A stretch of 6,203 nucleotides of DNA from Myxococcota bacterium (GCA_022710245.1 JAKLHH010000482.1:1-6203); one strand, 5' to 3'; positions 1-6,077 are shown, counted from the stretch's first letter. Notes: generated by a model from the letters alone, not told the origin. Made by a program: numbers and translations.

Positions 1-1
1 C

Positions 2-91
2 GGTGGCGGTGGTGGCGGCGGCGGTCCCCAGGCTGGGCCAGGCGGCGGCGGCGGTCCCCAGTTTGGGCCCGGTGGCGGGACCGTCGTGTAG
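2..91 (+). CDS. 3' end of an unidentified protein with a Gly-rich repetitive tail (partial)
   Basis: An open frame enters from the left edge and stops at TAG 89-91. The visible 29 residues are almost entirely Gly with Pro and Gln. They form two near-copies of a roughly 11-residue unit, a Gly run followed by G-P-Q-(A/F)-G-P, and end G-G-G-T-V-V. The stop is 17 nt before the next start, so this is probably the upstream gene of the same operon. Proteins encoded just before a PAAR gene are often VgrG-like spike proteins or effector adaptors, but nothing in these 29 residues identifies the family. The frame was chosen because it runs directly into a stop just before a good ribosome binding site; another frame would give an Arg/Trp-rich product. 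Function is unknown. Confidence 0.6.
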   Translation, partial: GGGGGGGGPQAGPGGGGGPQFGPGGGTVV

Positions 92-108
92 CCGAGGAGG
101 AGCAGACG

Positions 109-948
109 ATGAGCAAGCCTAATGCGCGCCTGATGGACCCCACGCTCGGGGGAAAGCTCATCTTCCTCCTGCCGCCGTGGAACGTGATCATCGAGGGGTA
201 CCCCGCGGCCCGTGTCGCCGACCGCTGCATCCACAACCGACCGATCATCGCCCCCGCGGCCTACAACGTGCTGTTCAACGACCGCCAGGCGGCCCGCGTC
301 GGCGACAAGCTGCTCTGCGGCTGCATGCTGATCGTTGGCGGGGCGCCGCGCACGCTGACGGGCACCTGCACCGTCTCCGCGGATCCCGAGCTCGCCCGCC
401 TGCAGAAGGAGGCGCGGGAAGAAGACCGTCGCGAGGAGGAGCGCCGCGAGAAGGAGCGTCGCGAGAAGGAGGGCCAGCGCGAGGCCGATCAGGGCAAGAG
501 CGGCAAGAACGGCAAGAACGGCAAGAGCAGCAAGAACGCCAAGAACGACCCGCTCGCCGACCCGAAGGTCAAGAAGGGGATGAACGAGGCGTGGACCGAC
601 TCCAAGGCGAGCGACCCGAGCCAGCGGCACGAGGAGGGCGGCTTCATCGTCAAGAACAAGGACGGGAGCTACGACGTGGAGCGCTGGCCCTCGGGGCAGC
701 AGTCCGCAGTGGGGATTCCCAACCAGGCGCCGGACGGGACGTACAACGGCCGTGAGGTGGTGGGCACCTTCCACACCCATCCCAACCCAGGCCCCGGCTG
801 GGACCAGGGCCCGTCGATGCAGGACGCGAAGGTCCTCACCACGATCAAGGGCACCGACTACATCGTCAGCGACCAGAAGGTCTACTCGCTGGACGACAAG
901 GGGCTCAGCAAGTCGGTGGGCTCGCGGGGCAGCGTCCTTGGGCCCTGA
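109..948 (+). CDS. PAAR-domain tip protein with C-terminal JAMM/JAB metallopeptidase-like domain (putative secreted effector)
   Basis: The product has 279 residues in three parts. Residues 9-87 resemble a PAAR domain: a literal P-A-A-R at 32-35, a second A-A-R-V-G-D at 61-66, and Cys/His candidates for metal binding at C40, H42, C70 and C72. PAAR domains cap the VgrG/spike tip of type VI secretion and related contractile systems and can carry effector domains. Residues 95-127 are a highly charged Glu/Arg helix, probably a coiled coil, followed by a Lys/Asn/Gly low-complexity linker (128-147). Residues about 170-262 carry a JAMM-like signature: E175/E176 before G-G, H-T-H-P at 222-225, and S236-x-x-D239. 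The loop between the second His and the Ser is 11 residues, against about 7 in the classical motif. The ATG was chosen because GAGGAGGAG (94-102) lies just upstream. There is no signal peptide, which fits injection. The peptidase substrate is unknown; a DUF4329-like or RHS-toxin-type JAB domain is the nearest family I would expect. Confidence 0.85.
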   Translation: MSKPNARLMDPTLGGKLIFLLPPWNVIIEGYPAARVADRCIHNRPIIAPAAYNVLFNDRQAARVGDKLLCGCMLIVGGAPRTLTGTCTVSADPELARLQKEAREEDRREEERREKERREKEGQREADQGKSGKNGKNGKSSKNAKNDPLADPKVKKGMNEAWTDSKASDPSQRHEEGGFIVKNKDGSYDVERWPSGQQSAVGIPNQAPDGTYNGREVVGTFHTHPNPGPGWDQGPSMQDAKVLTTIKGTDYIVSDQKVYSLDDKGLSKSVGSRGSVLGP

Positions 949-972
949 CCCAGGGAGGAGCGGAGGGACACC

Positions 973-1188
973 ATGAGCACTCTCGAGATGAGGAAGCTGC
1001 AGGCCTGCCGCCGCGCCCAGCTGGCGGCGGATCTGGCCGGCGAGGTCGAGGCGGAGATCATCGAGGATCGCGCCGAGACCTGGGAGGTCGAGGTCCACCC
1101 GCGCTCGCTGCGGATTCTCGGAGGAAGCGCTCGCGTGCGCATCGCCAAGGCGGACCTGCGCGTCCTCGAGATCCGCCGCTGCCAGTGA
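973..1188 (+). CDS. Small hypothetical protein, candidate immunity or accessory protein
   Basis: This 71-residue protein starts at an ATG preceded by GGAGGG (962-967) with a 5-nt spacer. It lies 24 nt after the PAAR-JAMM stop, so it is very likely co-transcribed with that gene. I do not recognise the family. Residues 4-35 look like an amphipathic helix with many Glu and Arg. Residues 36-69 look like three short beta strands (around W37-V41, L46-L49 and A53-R57), then L63-R68. There is no membrane segment or signal peptide, so it should be cytoplasmic. Acidic and basic residues are roughly balanced. Position directly after a secreted-effector-like gene is the classical place of an immunity gene; that role is an inference from context only. 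A small chaperone or an unrelated gene is also possible. Confidence 0.75.
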   Translation: MSTLEMRKLQACRRAQLAADLAGEVEAEIIEDRAETWEVEVHPRSLRILGGSARVRIAKADLRVLEIRRCQ

Positions 1189-1243
1189 GTGGCGCGGGCA
1201 CCTTCCTCACGTCGCCGCACGTCTGTGTCCGTTCAGTAGTCCG

Positions 1244-1263
1244 TCGCCGGAGCTGGCCGGCGA
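1244..1263. terminator. Hairpin in repeat copy 1, possible terminator element
   Basis: A 7-bp perfect stem, TCGCCGG paired with CCGGCGA, has a 6-nt loop. It lies 56 nt after the 71-residue gene and in the convergent gap between that gene and PilZ. There is no T-run on either side, so it is not a classical intrinsic terminator. It may stabilise transcript ends or assist factor-dependent termination. Confidence 0.4.
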
Positions 1264-1318
1264 GACCGGCACCGTGTCGGCTCAGTGGAGGGTGGGGCTC
1301 TCGGAGAGCAGTCGTTCG

Positions 1319-1338
1319 TCGCCGGAGCTGGCCGGCGA
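1319..1338. terminator. Hairpin in repeat copy 2, possible PilZ transcript-end element
   Basis: The same 20-bp hairpin as in copy 1 recurs exactly 75 bp later. It begins about 18 nt past the PilZ stop in the minus direction, a normal place for a terminator. The stem is GC-rich with no T-run. The symmetrical stem could act on both converging transcripts. Confidence 0.45.
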
Positions 1339-1356
1339 GACCAGCCTGCTGTCGGC

Positions 1357-1740
1357 TCAGTGGAGGGTGGGGCTCTCGGAGAGCAGTCCTCGAGCGCGAA
1401 GCTCGGCCACCAGGTCGACGAGCCGTCGCAGATAGCCCTGCGGCGTGCCGAGGAGAAGGATGCCCATCCCTGGCCCCCTCGGCCCGCGCTCGGTCGCCCA
1501 GACCACCACCCCCTCCAGTCTCACCGGCTCGGCCTCGTCGAGAGACAGCCGCAGGCTGACCCGGGCGCCGACCGCCTCGAGGAGATCGCTGCGCACGAAG
1601 AGGCCCTGCTCGCTGAAGTCCACCAGCTCCGCCTCGCACTCGAAGCCGAGCGCGTCGCTGGTGAAGCGCACCGGGACCTCGAGCGCGTAGCGCGGACCGG
1701 CGCGCTGCTCCGAGCGCGGGACGAGGGATGCTCCCTTCAT
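1357..1740 (-). CDS. PilZ-domain protein, probable cyclic-di-GMP receptor
   Basis: The 127-residue product starts at an ATG (complement of 1738-1740) with a perfect AGGAGG (complement of 1746-1751) 5 nt upstream. The frame stays open further upstream, but only over kinase-gene sequence and without a better start. PilZ hallmarks are both present: the R-x-x-x-R loop (R9/R13/R17, followed by Y-A-L-E-V-P-V-R-F) and D41-F-S-E-Q-G46, the D/N-x-S-x-x-G motif. These are the residues that wrap the c-di-GMP dimer in the family. Length fits a single stand-alone PilZ barrel plus a C-terminal helix (about 102-118). It is soluble and cytoplasmic with no output domain, so it should work by binding a partner. 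It is transcribed away from the kinase gene from a shared 318-bp gap and ends inside a tandem repeat. Confidence 0.9.
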   Translation of the reverse strand: MKGASLVPRSEQRAGPRYALEVPVRFTSDALGFECEAELVDFSEQGLFVRSDLLEAVGARVSLRLSLDEAEPVRLEGVVVWATERGPRGPGMGILLLGTPQGYLRRLVDLVAELRARGLLSESPTLH

Positions 1741-2058
1741 CGCGGCCTCCTGCCAGGTCATCTGGCCCGGGAGTGGTGCAAGACAGAGTCCAGTCTGGCT
1801 CGGGCGGATCCCCGCGAACCCAGGGGCATGACCGTGTGTCGCTGGCGAGCTCTTGCCCCTGCCCTGCCAGAAGGCCGTGACGGTGCGAGGCTCGTCGGGC
1901 GCGCCCAGCAGGCGCCGGCTGGTGAGCGATGGCCACCGTGACCTCGCGGCTGGCCAGGACTTGCCATGGCGCCGCGGAGGCCTGTGTGAAAGCGCGTCGC
2001 GCGAGCCGGTACGCCGCTTGCTCGAGTGGAGGGTGCCAGCGGGTTGGCGAGTCGAGTC
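1741..2058. promoter_or_regulatory. Divergent intergenic region between PilZ and kinase genes
   Basis: This 318-bp stretch separates the two divergent start codons, so promoters for both are expected here. I see the PilZ ribosome binding site at its left end (complement of 1746-1751). No convincing -35/-10 pair is visible on either strand. A short inverted repeat (AGAC ... GTCT, near 1780-1797) is too weak to call an operator. No convincing coding region was seen; the frames open across it lack ribosome binding sites. Confidence 0.5.
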
Positions 2059-4341
2059 ATGCTCGAGCCGGGTAGCGTCATCGCCGAGACCTATGTGATC
2101 ACCCGCCGCATCGGCGCGGGGGGGATGGGCGAGGTCTTCGAGGCCCGCCACGTGATGCTGCCCCGTCGCTTCGCGATCAAGGTGATGCGGATGGGGAGCG
2201 GCGCCGCGCGCTTCCAGCAGGAGGCGATGGTCACCGCCCGCCTCGCGCACCCGAACATCGTCGAGGTGGTCGACTTCAAGGTGGTCGGCGATGACCACTG
2301 CCTCGTGATGGAGCTGCTGGAGGGCGAGAGCCTGGCGGAGCGCATGGACCGTGATCGCCTGGCGACCCCCGCGGTGCTCGCCGTCCTGCGCCAGGTCGCG
2401 GCGGCGCTCAGCGTCGCCCATCGTGCCGGTGTGGTGCATCGGGACCTCAAGCCGCAGAACATCTTCCTCGCGCGCCTCGCCGACGGGCGCGAGCAGGTCA
2501 AGGTCCTCGACTTCGGCATCTCCAAGCAGCGAGGCGCCGGCCCGAAGCTGACCGCGGCCAACATGATCGTCGGCAGCCCTCACTACATGGCGCCGGAGCA
2601 GGCGATCGGGCGCAGCGCCGAGGTGGACGCGCGCACTGACGTCTTCGCGCTCGGCGTGCTCACCTACGAGATGCTGACCGGGGTCCGCGCCTTCCCCGGG
2701 ACCAGCGAGGTGGAGGTGCTGCGCGGCGTGATCTATGACGAGCCGCCTCGCCTCGACGCTCTCGATCCGCCGTGGCCCATGCTGGTCGCGGACGCCGTGG
2801 CGCAGGCGATCTCGAAGCGCGCCGCCGACCGCTTCGAGACCGCGCAGGCGTTCCTCGCAGCGCTCGAGGCAGCGCTCGGCAGCCTCGCGGGCGCCGCCGC
2901 GCTCGATGGCACCACCAGCGGCGGGCGGTCAGCAGCCGGCGCGGCTCGTAGCAGCTCGCCCCGGTCGGTCGCTCAGGTCGCGACCCTGGCCTCGCGCGGT
3001 GGACCGACGGCCGAGGCCCCGACGGTCGCGTCCGCGCAGCCCGGGCCCGTCGTGGCAGCGAGCCCGGGGCCCACCGTCGTCGACTCCCGGCACCGGCGGG
3101 CGCGGTCACCCGCGGCCACGGCGATGACCTTCGCCGACGGCGTGGACCGGCGTCACGCTGGCAGCGCTCAGCCTGCAGGGCCCGACGCGCGCACGTCGCG
3201 CTCGTGGCTTCCGTGGCTGTTCGCCGGCTCGGGGCTCCTGCTCGGCCTCGGCGTGGTGGTGGTCGCGGTCATGCTCCGCCCGTCGGGTTCGAAGCAGGCC
3301 GGGCTCGCCGCGGTGGCTCACGCGGACCTCGGACCGGCGCGGCTGGCATCGCCCGCTCCCGTCGCGCGCGCGGAGCTCGCGCGTCCGGACCTGGCGCCGG
3401 CGCCGCTCGTGGCGCCCGGGGCGCCAGCGCCGCCCCTGTCAGGCCGGCGCCGCGTGGTGCTGGCGCCTCAGCACCCACCACCGCTGCCCTCGCCGGAAGG
3501 GCCGGGCGCCGCTCCGACGTCCACGCCAGCGGCGGCGCCCGCTCCGCCGCCGCGTGCCTCGTGTCCACGGCAGTGCACGGGCGGCTGCAAGGGGTCGCTC
3601 TGCCGCGTCGACTGCTCGGCGGAGGGCTCCTGCTACGACGGCCTCGAGTGCGCGCCAGGCATGGACTGCGAGGTGACCTGCGGGCCGCGCGCGTGCGGGA
3701 AGTACCTCGACTGCAAGAAGGCCACCTCCTGCACCTTCCGCTGCAACGGGCCGGGCGCCTGCTCGGGGAGCATCGACGGCGGCACCGGCCCCTGCAACGT
3801 CCGCTGCAGGACGGGCGCCTGCCTGGGGAGCATCGAATGCATCCTGGCCTCCTCGACGGACGTGCTCTGCGAGGGCAACTCCTGCCACTCGATCGAGGGC
3901 GGCCGCGGCAGCTGCAAGGTGACCTGCCGCGGTGGCTCCTGCGTCAACAAGGTCGACTGCCGACGCGCGGCGCGCAGCGAGATCCGCTGCGAGGGGGCCT
4001 CCTGCGCAGGCTCCGTCGAGGCCGCCGGCGTGGCCACGGTCCGCTGCCAGGGCAAGGGGTCCTGCAGCCACACGGTCAGCGTCGAGCGAGCCTCGAGCGG
4101 CCGGGTCGAGTGCCTCGGCGACGACTCGTGCGCCCAGGCCGTCAACTGTCCGCGCGGCGGGCGCTGCGTCGTCAGCTGCGCCGGAGCGCGGAGCTGCCCG
4201 CGCAACGTGCACTGCGAGGGGTCTTGCGCCTGCAGCGTCAGCTGCGCGGGTCCCGGCGCCTGCCGGCTGCCGGTGATCTGTCCGCCGACCTGCAGCCGGC
4301 GCTGCGGGCCGGGCGAGGGCTGCGATGCCTGCCCGCGCTGA
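2059..4341 (+). CDS. Transmembrane Ser/Thr protein kinase with Cys-rich repeat ectodomain
   Basis: The product has 760 residues. Residues 12-270 form a complete Hanks-type kinase: glycine loop G-A-G-G-M-G-E-V at 19-26, ATP lysine K41, alpha-C glutamate E55, H-R-D-L-K-P-Q-N at 127-134, D-F-G at 151-153, A-P-E at 178-180 and D194. An RD kinase with T165 in the activation loop should be active and regulated by autophosphorylation. Residues 271-382 are an Ala/Ser/Pro-rich juxtamembrane linker. One membrane segment (383-406) anchors it, and 407-500 is a Pro/Ala-rich spacer. Residues 502-760 hold 44 Cys in eleven repeats and should be extracytoplasmic, acting as sensor or ligand-binding part. Phosphorylation targets are unknown. 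The start is not certain: GTG 2026 and TTG 2044 are in frame upstream. I chose ATG 2059 because the homologous N-terminus (M-L-E-P-G) fits, although its ribosome binding site is weak (GGCGAG, 2046-2051). Confidence 0.93.
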   Translation: MLEPGSVIAETYVITRRIGAGGMGEVFEARHVMLPRRFAIKVMRMGSGAARFQQEAMVTARLAHPNIVEVVDFKVVGDDHCLVMELLEGESLAERMDRDRLATPAVLAVLRQVAAALSVAHRAGVVHRDLKPQNIFLARLADGREQVKVLDFGISKQRGAGPKLTAANMIVGSPHYMAPEQAIGRSAEVDARTDVFALGVLTYEMLTGVRAFPGTSEVEVLRGVIYDEPPRLDALDPPWPMLVADAVAQAISKRAADRFETAQAFLAALEAALGSLAGAAALDGTTSGGRSAAGAARSSSPRSVAQVATLASRGGPTAEAPTVASAQPGPVVAASPGPTVVDSRHRRARSPAATAMTFADGVDRRHAGSAQPAGPDARTSRSWLPWLFAGSGLLLGLGVVVVAVMLRPSGSKQAGLAAVAHADLGPARLASPAPVARAELARPDLAPAPLVAPGAPAPPLSGRRRVVLAPQHPPPLPSPEGPGAAPTSTPAAAPAPPPRASCPRQCTGGCKGSLCRVDCSAEGSCYDGLECAPGMDCEVTCGPRACGKYLDCKKATSCTFRCNGPGACSGSIDGGTGPCNVRCRTGACLGSIECILASSTDVLCEGNSCHSIEGGRGSCKVTCRGGSCVNKVDCRRAARSEIRCEGASCAGSVEAAGVATVRCQGKGSCSHTVSVERASSGRVECLGDDSCAQAVNCPRGGRCVVSCAGARSCPRNVHCEGSCACSVSCAGPGACRLPVICPPTCSRRCGPGEGCDACPR
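3601..4281 (+). repeat. Eleven Cys-rich protein repeats in the kinase ectodomain
   Basis: Residues 515-741 of the kinase align as eleven units following c1-x-V-x-c2-x(4-5)-c3-x5-c4. Cysteines c2 and c3 occur in all eleven units. Spacing c1-c2 is always 4 and c3-c4 always 6; c2-c3 is 5 or 6. The distance between successive c2 positions is 19-22 residues. Cysteines c1 and c4 occur together in units 1, 2, 4, 6, 10 and 11, are both missing in 5, 7 and 8, and are mismatched only in 3 (c1 only) and 9 (c4 only). Short regular units with alternating Val/Ile suggest a beta-solenoid held by disulfides. Flanking Cys (502, 506, 510 and 745, 749, 755, 758) may form caps. Confidence 0.85.
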
Positions 4342-4418
4342 AGGAGGATCTCGCCAGGCTCCAGCACCAAGACCCGTGGCCCACCGGGATGCGCCCAGCT
4401 GGATAGTCGGAGGTGCTC

Positions 4419-4535
4419 ATGGCTCGCCAGATCTCGATCCTGCTCGCCACCACGGTCCTTCTCGGAGCGGCGGGGCATGCGCTCTACCACTATCTCCTCT
4501 TCGGCGACGTCATCCTCTCGTGGGCGATGAGGTGA
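4419..4535 (+). CDS. 38-residue single-pass membrane protein
   Basis: A short ORF starts at an ATG with GGAGG (4409-4413) 5 nt upstream, a better ribosome binding site than that of the kinase. It encodes M-A-R-Q, then a hydrophobic stretch at about residues 5-28 with A-G-H-A-L-Y-H-Y in its second half, then G-D-V-I-L-S-W-A-M-R. One membrane helix is likely. The stop lies 4 nt before the next ATG, and the end of the ORF contains that gene's ribosome binding site (GAGGTGAG, 4529-4536), so the two are probably translationally coupled. The His and Tyr residues (H20, Y23, H24, Y25) in the helix are unusual for a plain anchor. I do not recognise the family; a small subunit of the following membrane protein is the simplest reading. 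A signal peptide without a mature protein is unlikely. Confidence 0.7.
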   Translation: MARQISILLATTVLLGAAGHALYHYLLFGDVILSWAMR

Positions 4536-4539
4536 GACG

Positions 4540-6030
4540 ATGACGATCAAAGAGATCCTGCGGCGCCTGTTCCTCGGCGAGCCGATCCTCTGGAGTGTGC
4601 TCTGCGCTGCGCTGGTTGCTCTGGTGTTCTTCATCGTCCTGCTGGCGGTGGCTGCGTGGCGCGGCAGACGCGTACGTCGCCTGCGCGCGGCCGGCTGGCA
4701 GGGGCAATGGTCGGTGCTGAGCGCCACGCGCCCGCCGCGCGCCGCGCTGGACTGGATCGGCGTGGCCATGCTGGCCGTCCCCCCGCTGGCGATGGTCATC
4801 GCCACGGCCTGGGGCCGGGCGATGATGATCCGGGCAGCGCAGGGAGCGACCCCCGAGGTGCGGCAGGAGCTGCTGGCCAGAGGTATCAGCGTGCAGCTGC
4901 ACGCGGTCACCATCGGACTGGCCGTCTGCTTCGTGGTCTGGCTGCTCGGCGCCGTCGCGCTCGGCCTCGCCTTCGGCCACCGCGCTCGTCTCCGTGGGCT
5001 GGCCCGGGCAGGCGCCTCCACGACCGCCGATCCGGCAGCGGCCAGGGCGTGGCTGGCTCATCCGGGCCTTCACCCCTGGCTGCTGGTGACGATGAACCTG
5101 GTGGTCCTGCTCGCAGCGGCGGCGCCCTTCGTCCACGGTATGCGCCGTCACAACCTCGGGCAGATCACCGCGCTGGGCGCCGTCGGCGGCGCCGAACCTA
5201 CTGCGCGGGCGACCCTCTTCGAGCAAGGGCTGTCGGAGGCTCGGCCGGGGCAGTCGCTTTCGCTGGCCGCCGCCGGGCTGGCGCTGGCGTTTGTGGTCTC
5301 GTCGCTGATCCTGCTGGTCGCCGATCCGGCGCGTCGACGGCGGGCGCTCGCACCGCAGCTCCGGGAGGAGCGCTCCTGGGCGAAGACCATCTCCGTGGTG
5401 ACCATCGAGCTGGTGGTCGCCGGCGCCTTGCTGGTCGCCGCGCGCGGCCACCGGAAGGAGAACAGCACACCGCTGCCACCGGTCTCCGACCCGGCCAGTG
5501 GCTGGAGCCGGGGCATCGGCTCTGGCGTCGACGTTCCGAGGCTGCGGGGACCGGACGCGGTGCAGCTGGGAGTCGCGCTGACCGCCTCGCGGCGCGGCCC
5601 CGACATGGTCGAGGAGGAACCGGTGGCATCAGAGAAGGCGGCTGCAGAGCTGCTGCTGCAGCACGCCCGTCGCCTCAAGAAGATCGAACACCTCACCTCG
5701 GGGAAGATGAGGTTCACTGGACAATGCCTGCTCCGCGCCGACCGGACGTTGCCCGTGTCCCGGATCGAGCCGCTGCTCCGAGCTGCGCTCGACGCGGGCT
5801 TCACCCGGGTCATGCTGCTCTTCGTGCAGCGGAGCACCACGGTGCGCCCCATCCTGGGCAGGATCGAGACTGAGACAGCCACCGCCACCCAGCTGCTGCT
5901 CGCGCAGACCGGCGGCGACGGGGCTCTGCGGAGCGGACAGTTCGCCAGCTACCAGGACCTGGCCAGCGAGGCGGTCGTGCGACGGGCGCGCGGGCAGCAG
6001 GTCGTGCTGGTGCTTCCTCGTCCCCTGTAG
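4540..6030 (+). CDS. Six-segment membrane protein, TolQ/ExbB-like duplicated hairpins fused to a TolR/ExbD-like domain (predicted)
   Basis: The product has 496 residues. Membrane segments lie near 18-40, 69-91, 122-146, 179-199, 239-261 and 282-301. Arg-rich loops at 41-49, 147-157 and 264-282 should be cytoplasmic, which puts both ends in the periplasm. Segments 1-3 resemble ExbB/TolQ topology: the stretch 111-129, with G-I-S before T124-x-G-L-A-V, recalls the G-I-(S/A)-E-A-L...T-A-x-G-L-x-V-A region of that family. A second copy lies at 218-249, ending G-L-S-E-A and then G-L-A-L. Segment 6 carries I289-E290 where ExbD/TolR have I-D in the proton-carrying helix. The C-terminal part (about 393-430: R-A-D-R-T-L-P-V-S-R-I, a helix, then G-F-T-R-V) resembles the A-D-K-x-V-P...G-F-x-x-V core of ExbD. 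The classical G-L-L-G-T-V motif of ExbB is absent, so proton-channel activity is uncertain. Confidence 0.9.
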   Translation: MTIKEILRRLFLGEPILWSVLCAALVALVFFIVLLAVAAWRGRRVRRLRAAGWQGQWSVLSATRPPRAALDWIGVAMLAVPPLAMVIATAWGRAMMIRAAQGATPEVRQELLARGISVQLHAVTIGLAVCFVVWLLGAVALGLAFGHRARLRGLARAGASTTADPAAARAWLAHPGLHPWLLVTMNLVVLLAAAAPFVHGMRRHNLGQITALGAVGGAEPTARATLFEQGLSEARPGQSLSLAAAGLALAFVVSSLILLVADPARRRRALAPQLREERSWAKTISVVTIELVVAGALLVAARGHRKENSTPLPPVSDPASGWSRGIGSGVDVPRLRGPDAVQLGVALTASRRGPDMVEEEPVASEKAAAELLLQHARRLKKIEHLTSGKMRFTGQCLLRADRTLPVSRIEPLLRAALDAGFTRVMLLFVQRSTTVRPILGRIETETATATQLLLAQTGGDGALRSGQFASYQDLASEAVVRRARGQQVVLVLPRPL

Positions 6031-6033
6031 AAG

Positions 6034-6077
6034 GGGCGCGATTGCTCGGTCGCCTCGCGCAGGCGAGAATCACGCCC
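6034..6077 (+). terminator. Long imperfect hairpin between genes
   Basis: GGGCGCGATT (6034-6043) pairs with AATCACGCCC (6068-6077) with one mismatch, and CTCG (6045-6048) pairs with CGAG (6064-6067) after a one-base bulge, giving about 13 pairs. An alternative inner stem is TCGCCT/AGGCGA (6050-6066). It begins 3 nt past the stop of the preceding gene and ends about 30 nt before the next start. No T-run follows. It could reduce read-through, stabilise the upstream message, or be part of the next gene's leader. Confidence 0.5.

Larger units (their letters stand above)
1242..1388. repeat. Two-copy tandem repeat, 75-bp period, overlapping the 3' end of the PilZ gene
   Basis: Copy 1 (1242-1313) and copy 2 (1317-1388) are each 72 bp and separated by 3 bp. 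They differ at about five positions, all inside one short block (around 1268-1274 in copy 1 against 1343-1349 in copy 2). The right-hand part of copy 2 (1357-1388) encodes the last nine residues and the stop of the minus-strand PilZ gene, so copy 1 is a duplicated remnant of that gene end plus its downstream flank. Each copy also holds an identical hairpin. The period is a multiple of three, so both copies keep the same reading frame. The clustered differences suggest an older duplication or a locally variable spot. Confidence 0.9.

Noticed and set aside
1242..1388. CRISPR or mobile-element end
   Set aside because: Only two long copies with a 3-bp gap, overlapping a gene end; no spacer array, transposase or terminal inverted repeats.
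1854..1869. Sigma-54-like TGGCAGGGCAGGGGCA on the minus strand upstream of PilZ
   Set aside because: GG/GC spacing fits, but the -12 element lacks the TT and such strings are common by chance in GC-rich DNA.
1185..1941. Plus-strand frames through the 75-bp repeat and across the PilZ gene
   Set aside because: They are antisense to PilZ, have no good ribosome binding site, and look repetitive only because the repeat period is a multiple of three.
1951..1965. Sigma-54-like TGGC ... TTGCC upstream of the kinase
   Set aside because: The spacing between GG and GC is one base short of the strict requirement.
1357..2583. Minus-strand open frame of 408 codons extending the PilZ gene far upstream
   Set aside because: It covers the kinase catalytic domain on the opposite strand; the PilZ homology begins only at 1740, where there is a perfect ribosome binding site.
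4341..4347. Strong AAGGAGG directly after the kinase stop
   Set aside because: No ATG, GTG or TTG follows at a usable distance, so it does not define a gene.
3204..4406. Plus-strand open frame of 400 codons
   Set aside because: It is a shifted frame of the kinase gene, Arg/Gly/Ala-rich with no recognisable motif, while the true frame has kinase motifs and ordered Cys repeats.
3633..5021. Minus-strand open frame of 462 codons
   Set aside because: It lies opposite the Cys-repeat region and the TolQR-like gene, spans three real genes, and its low-complexity composition reflects GC-rich codons read in antisense.
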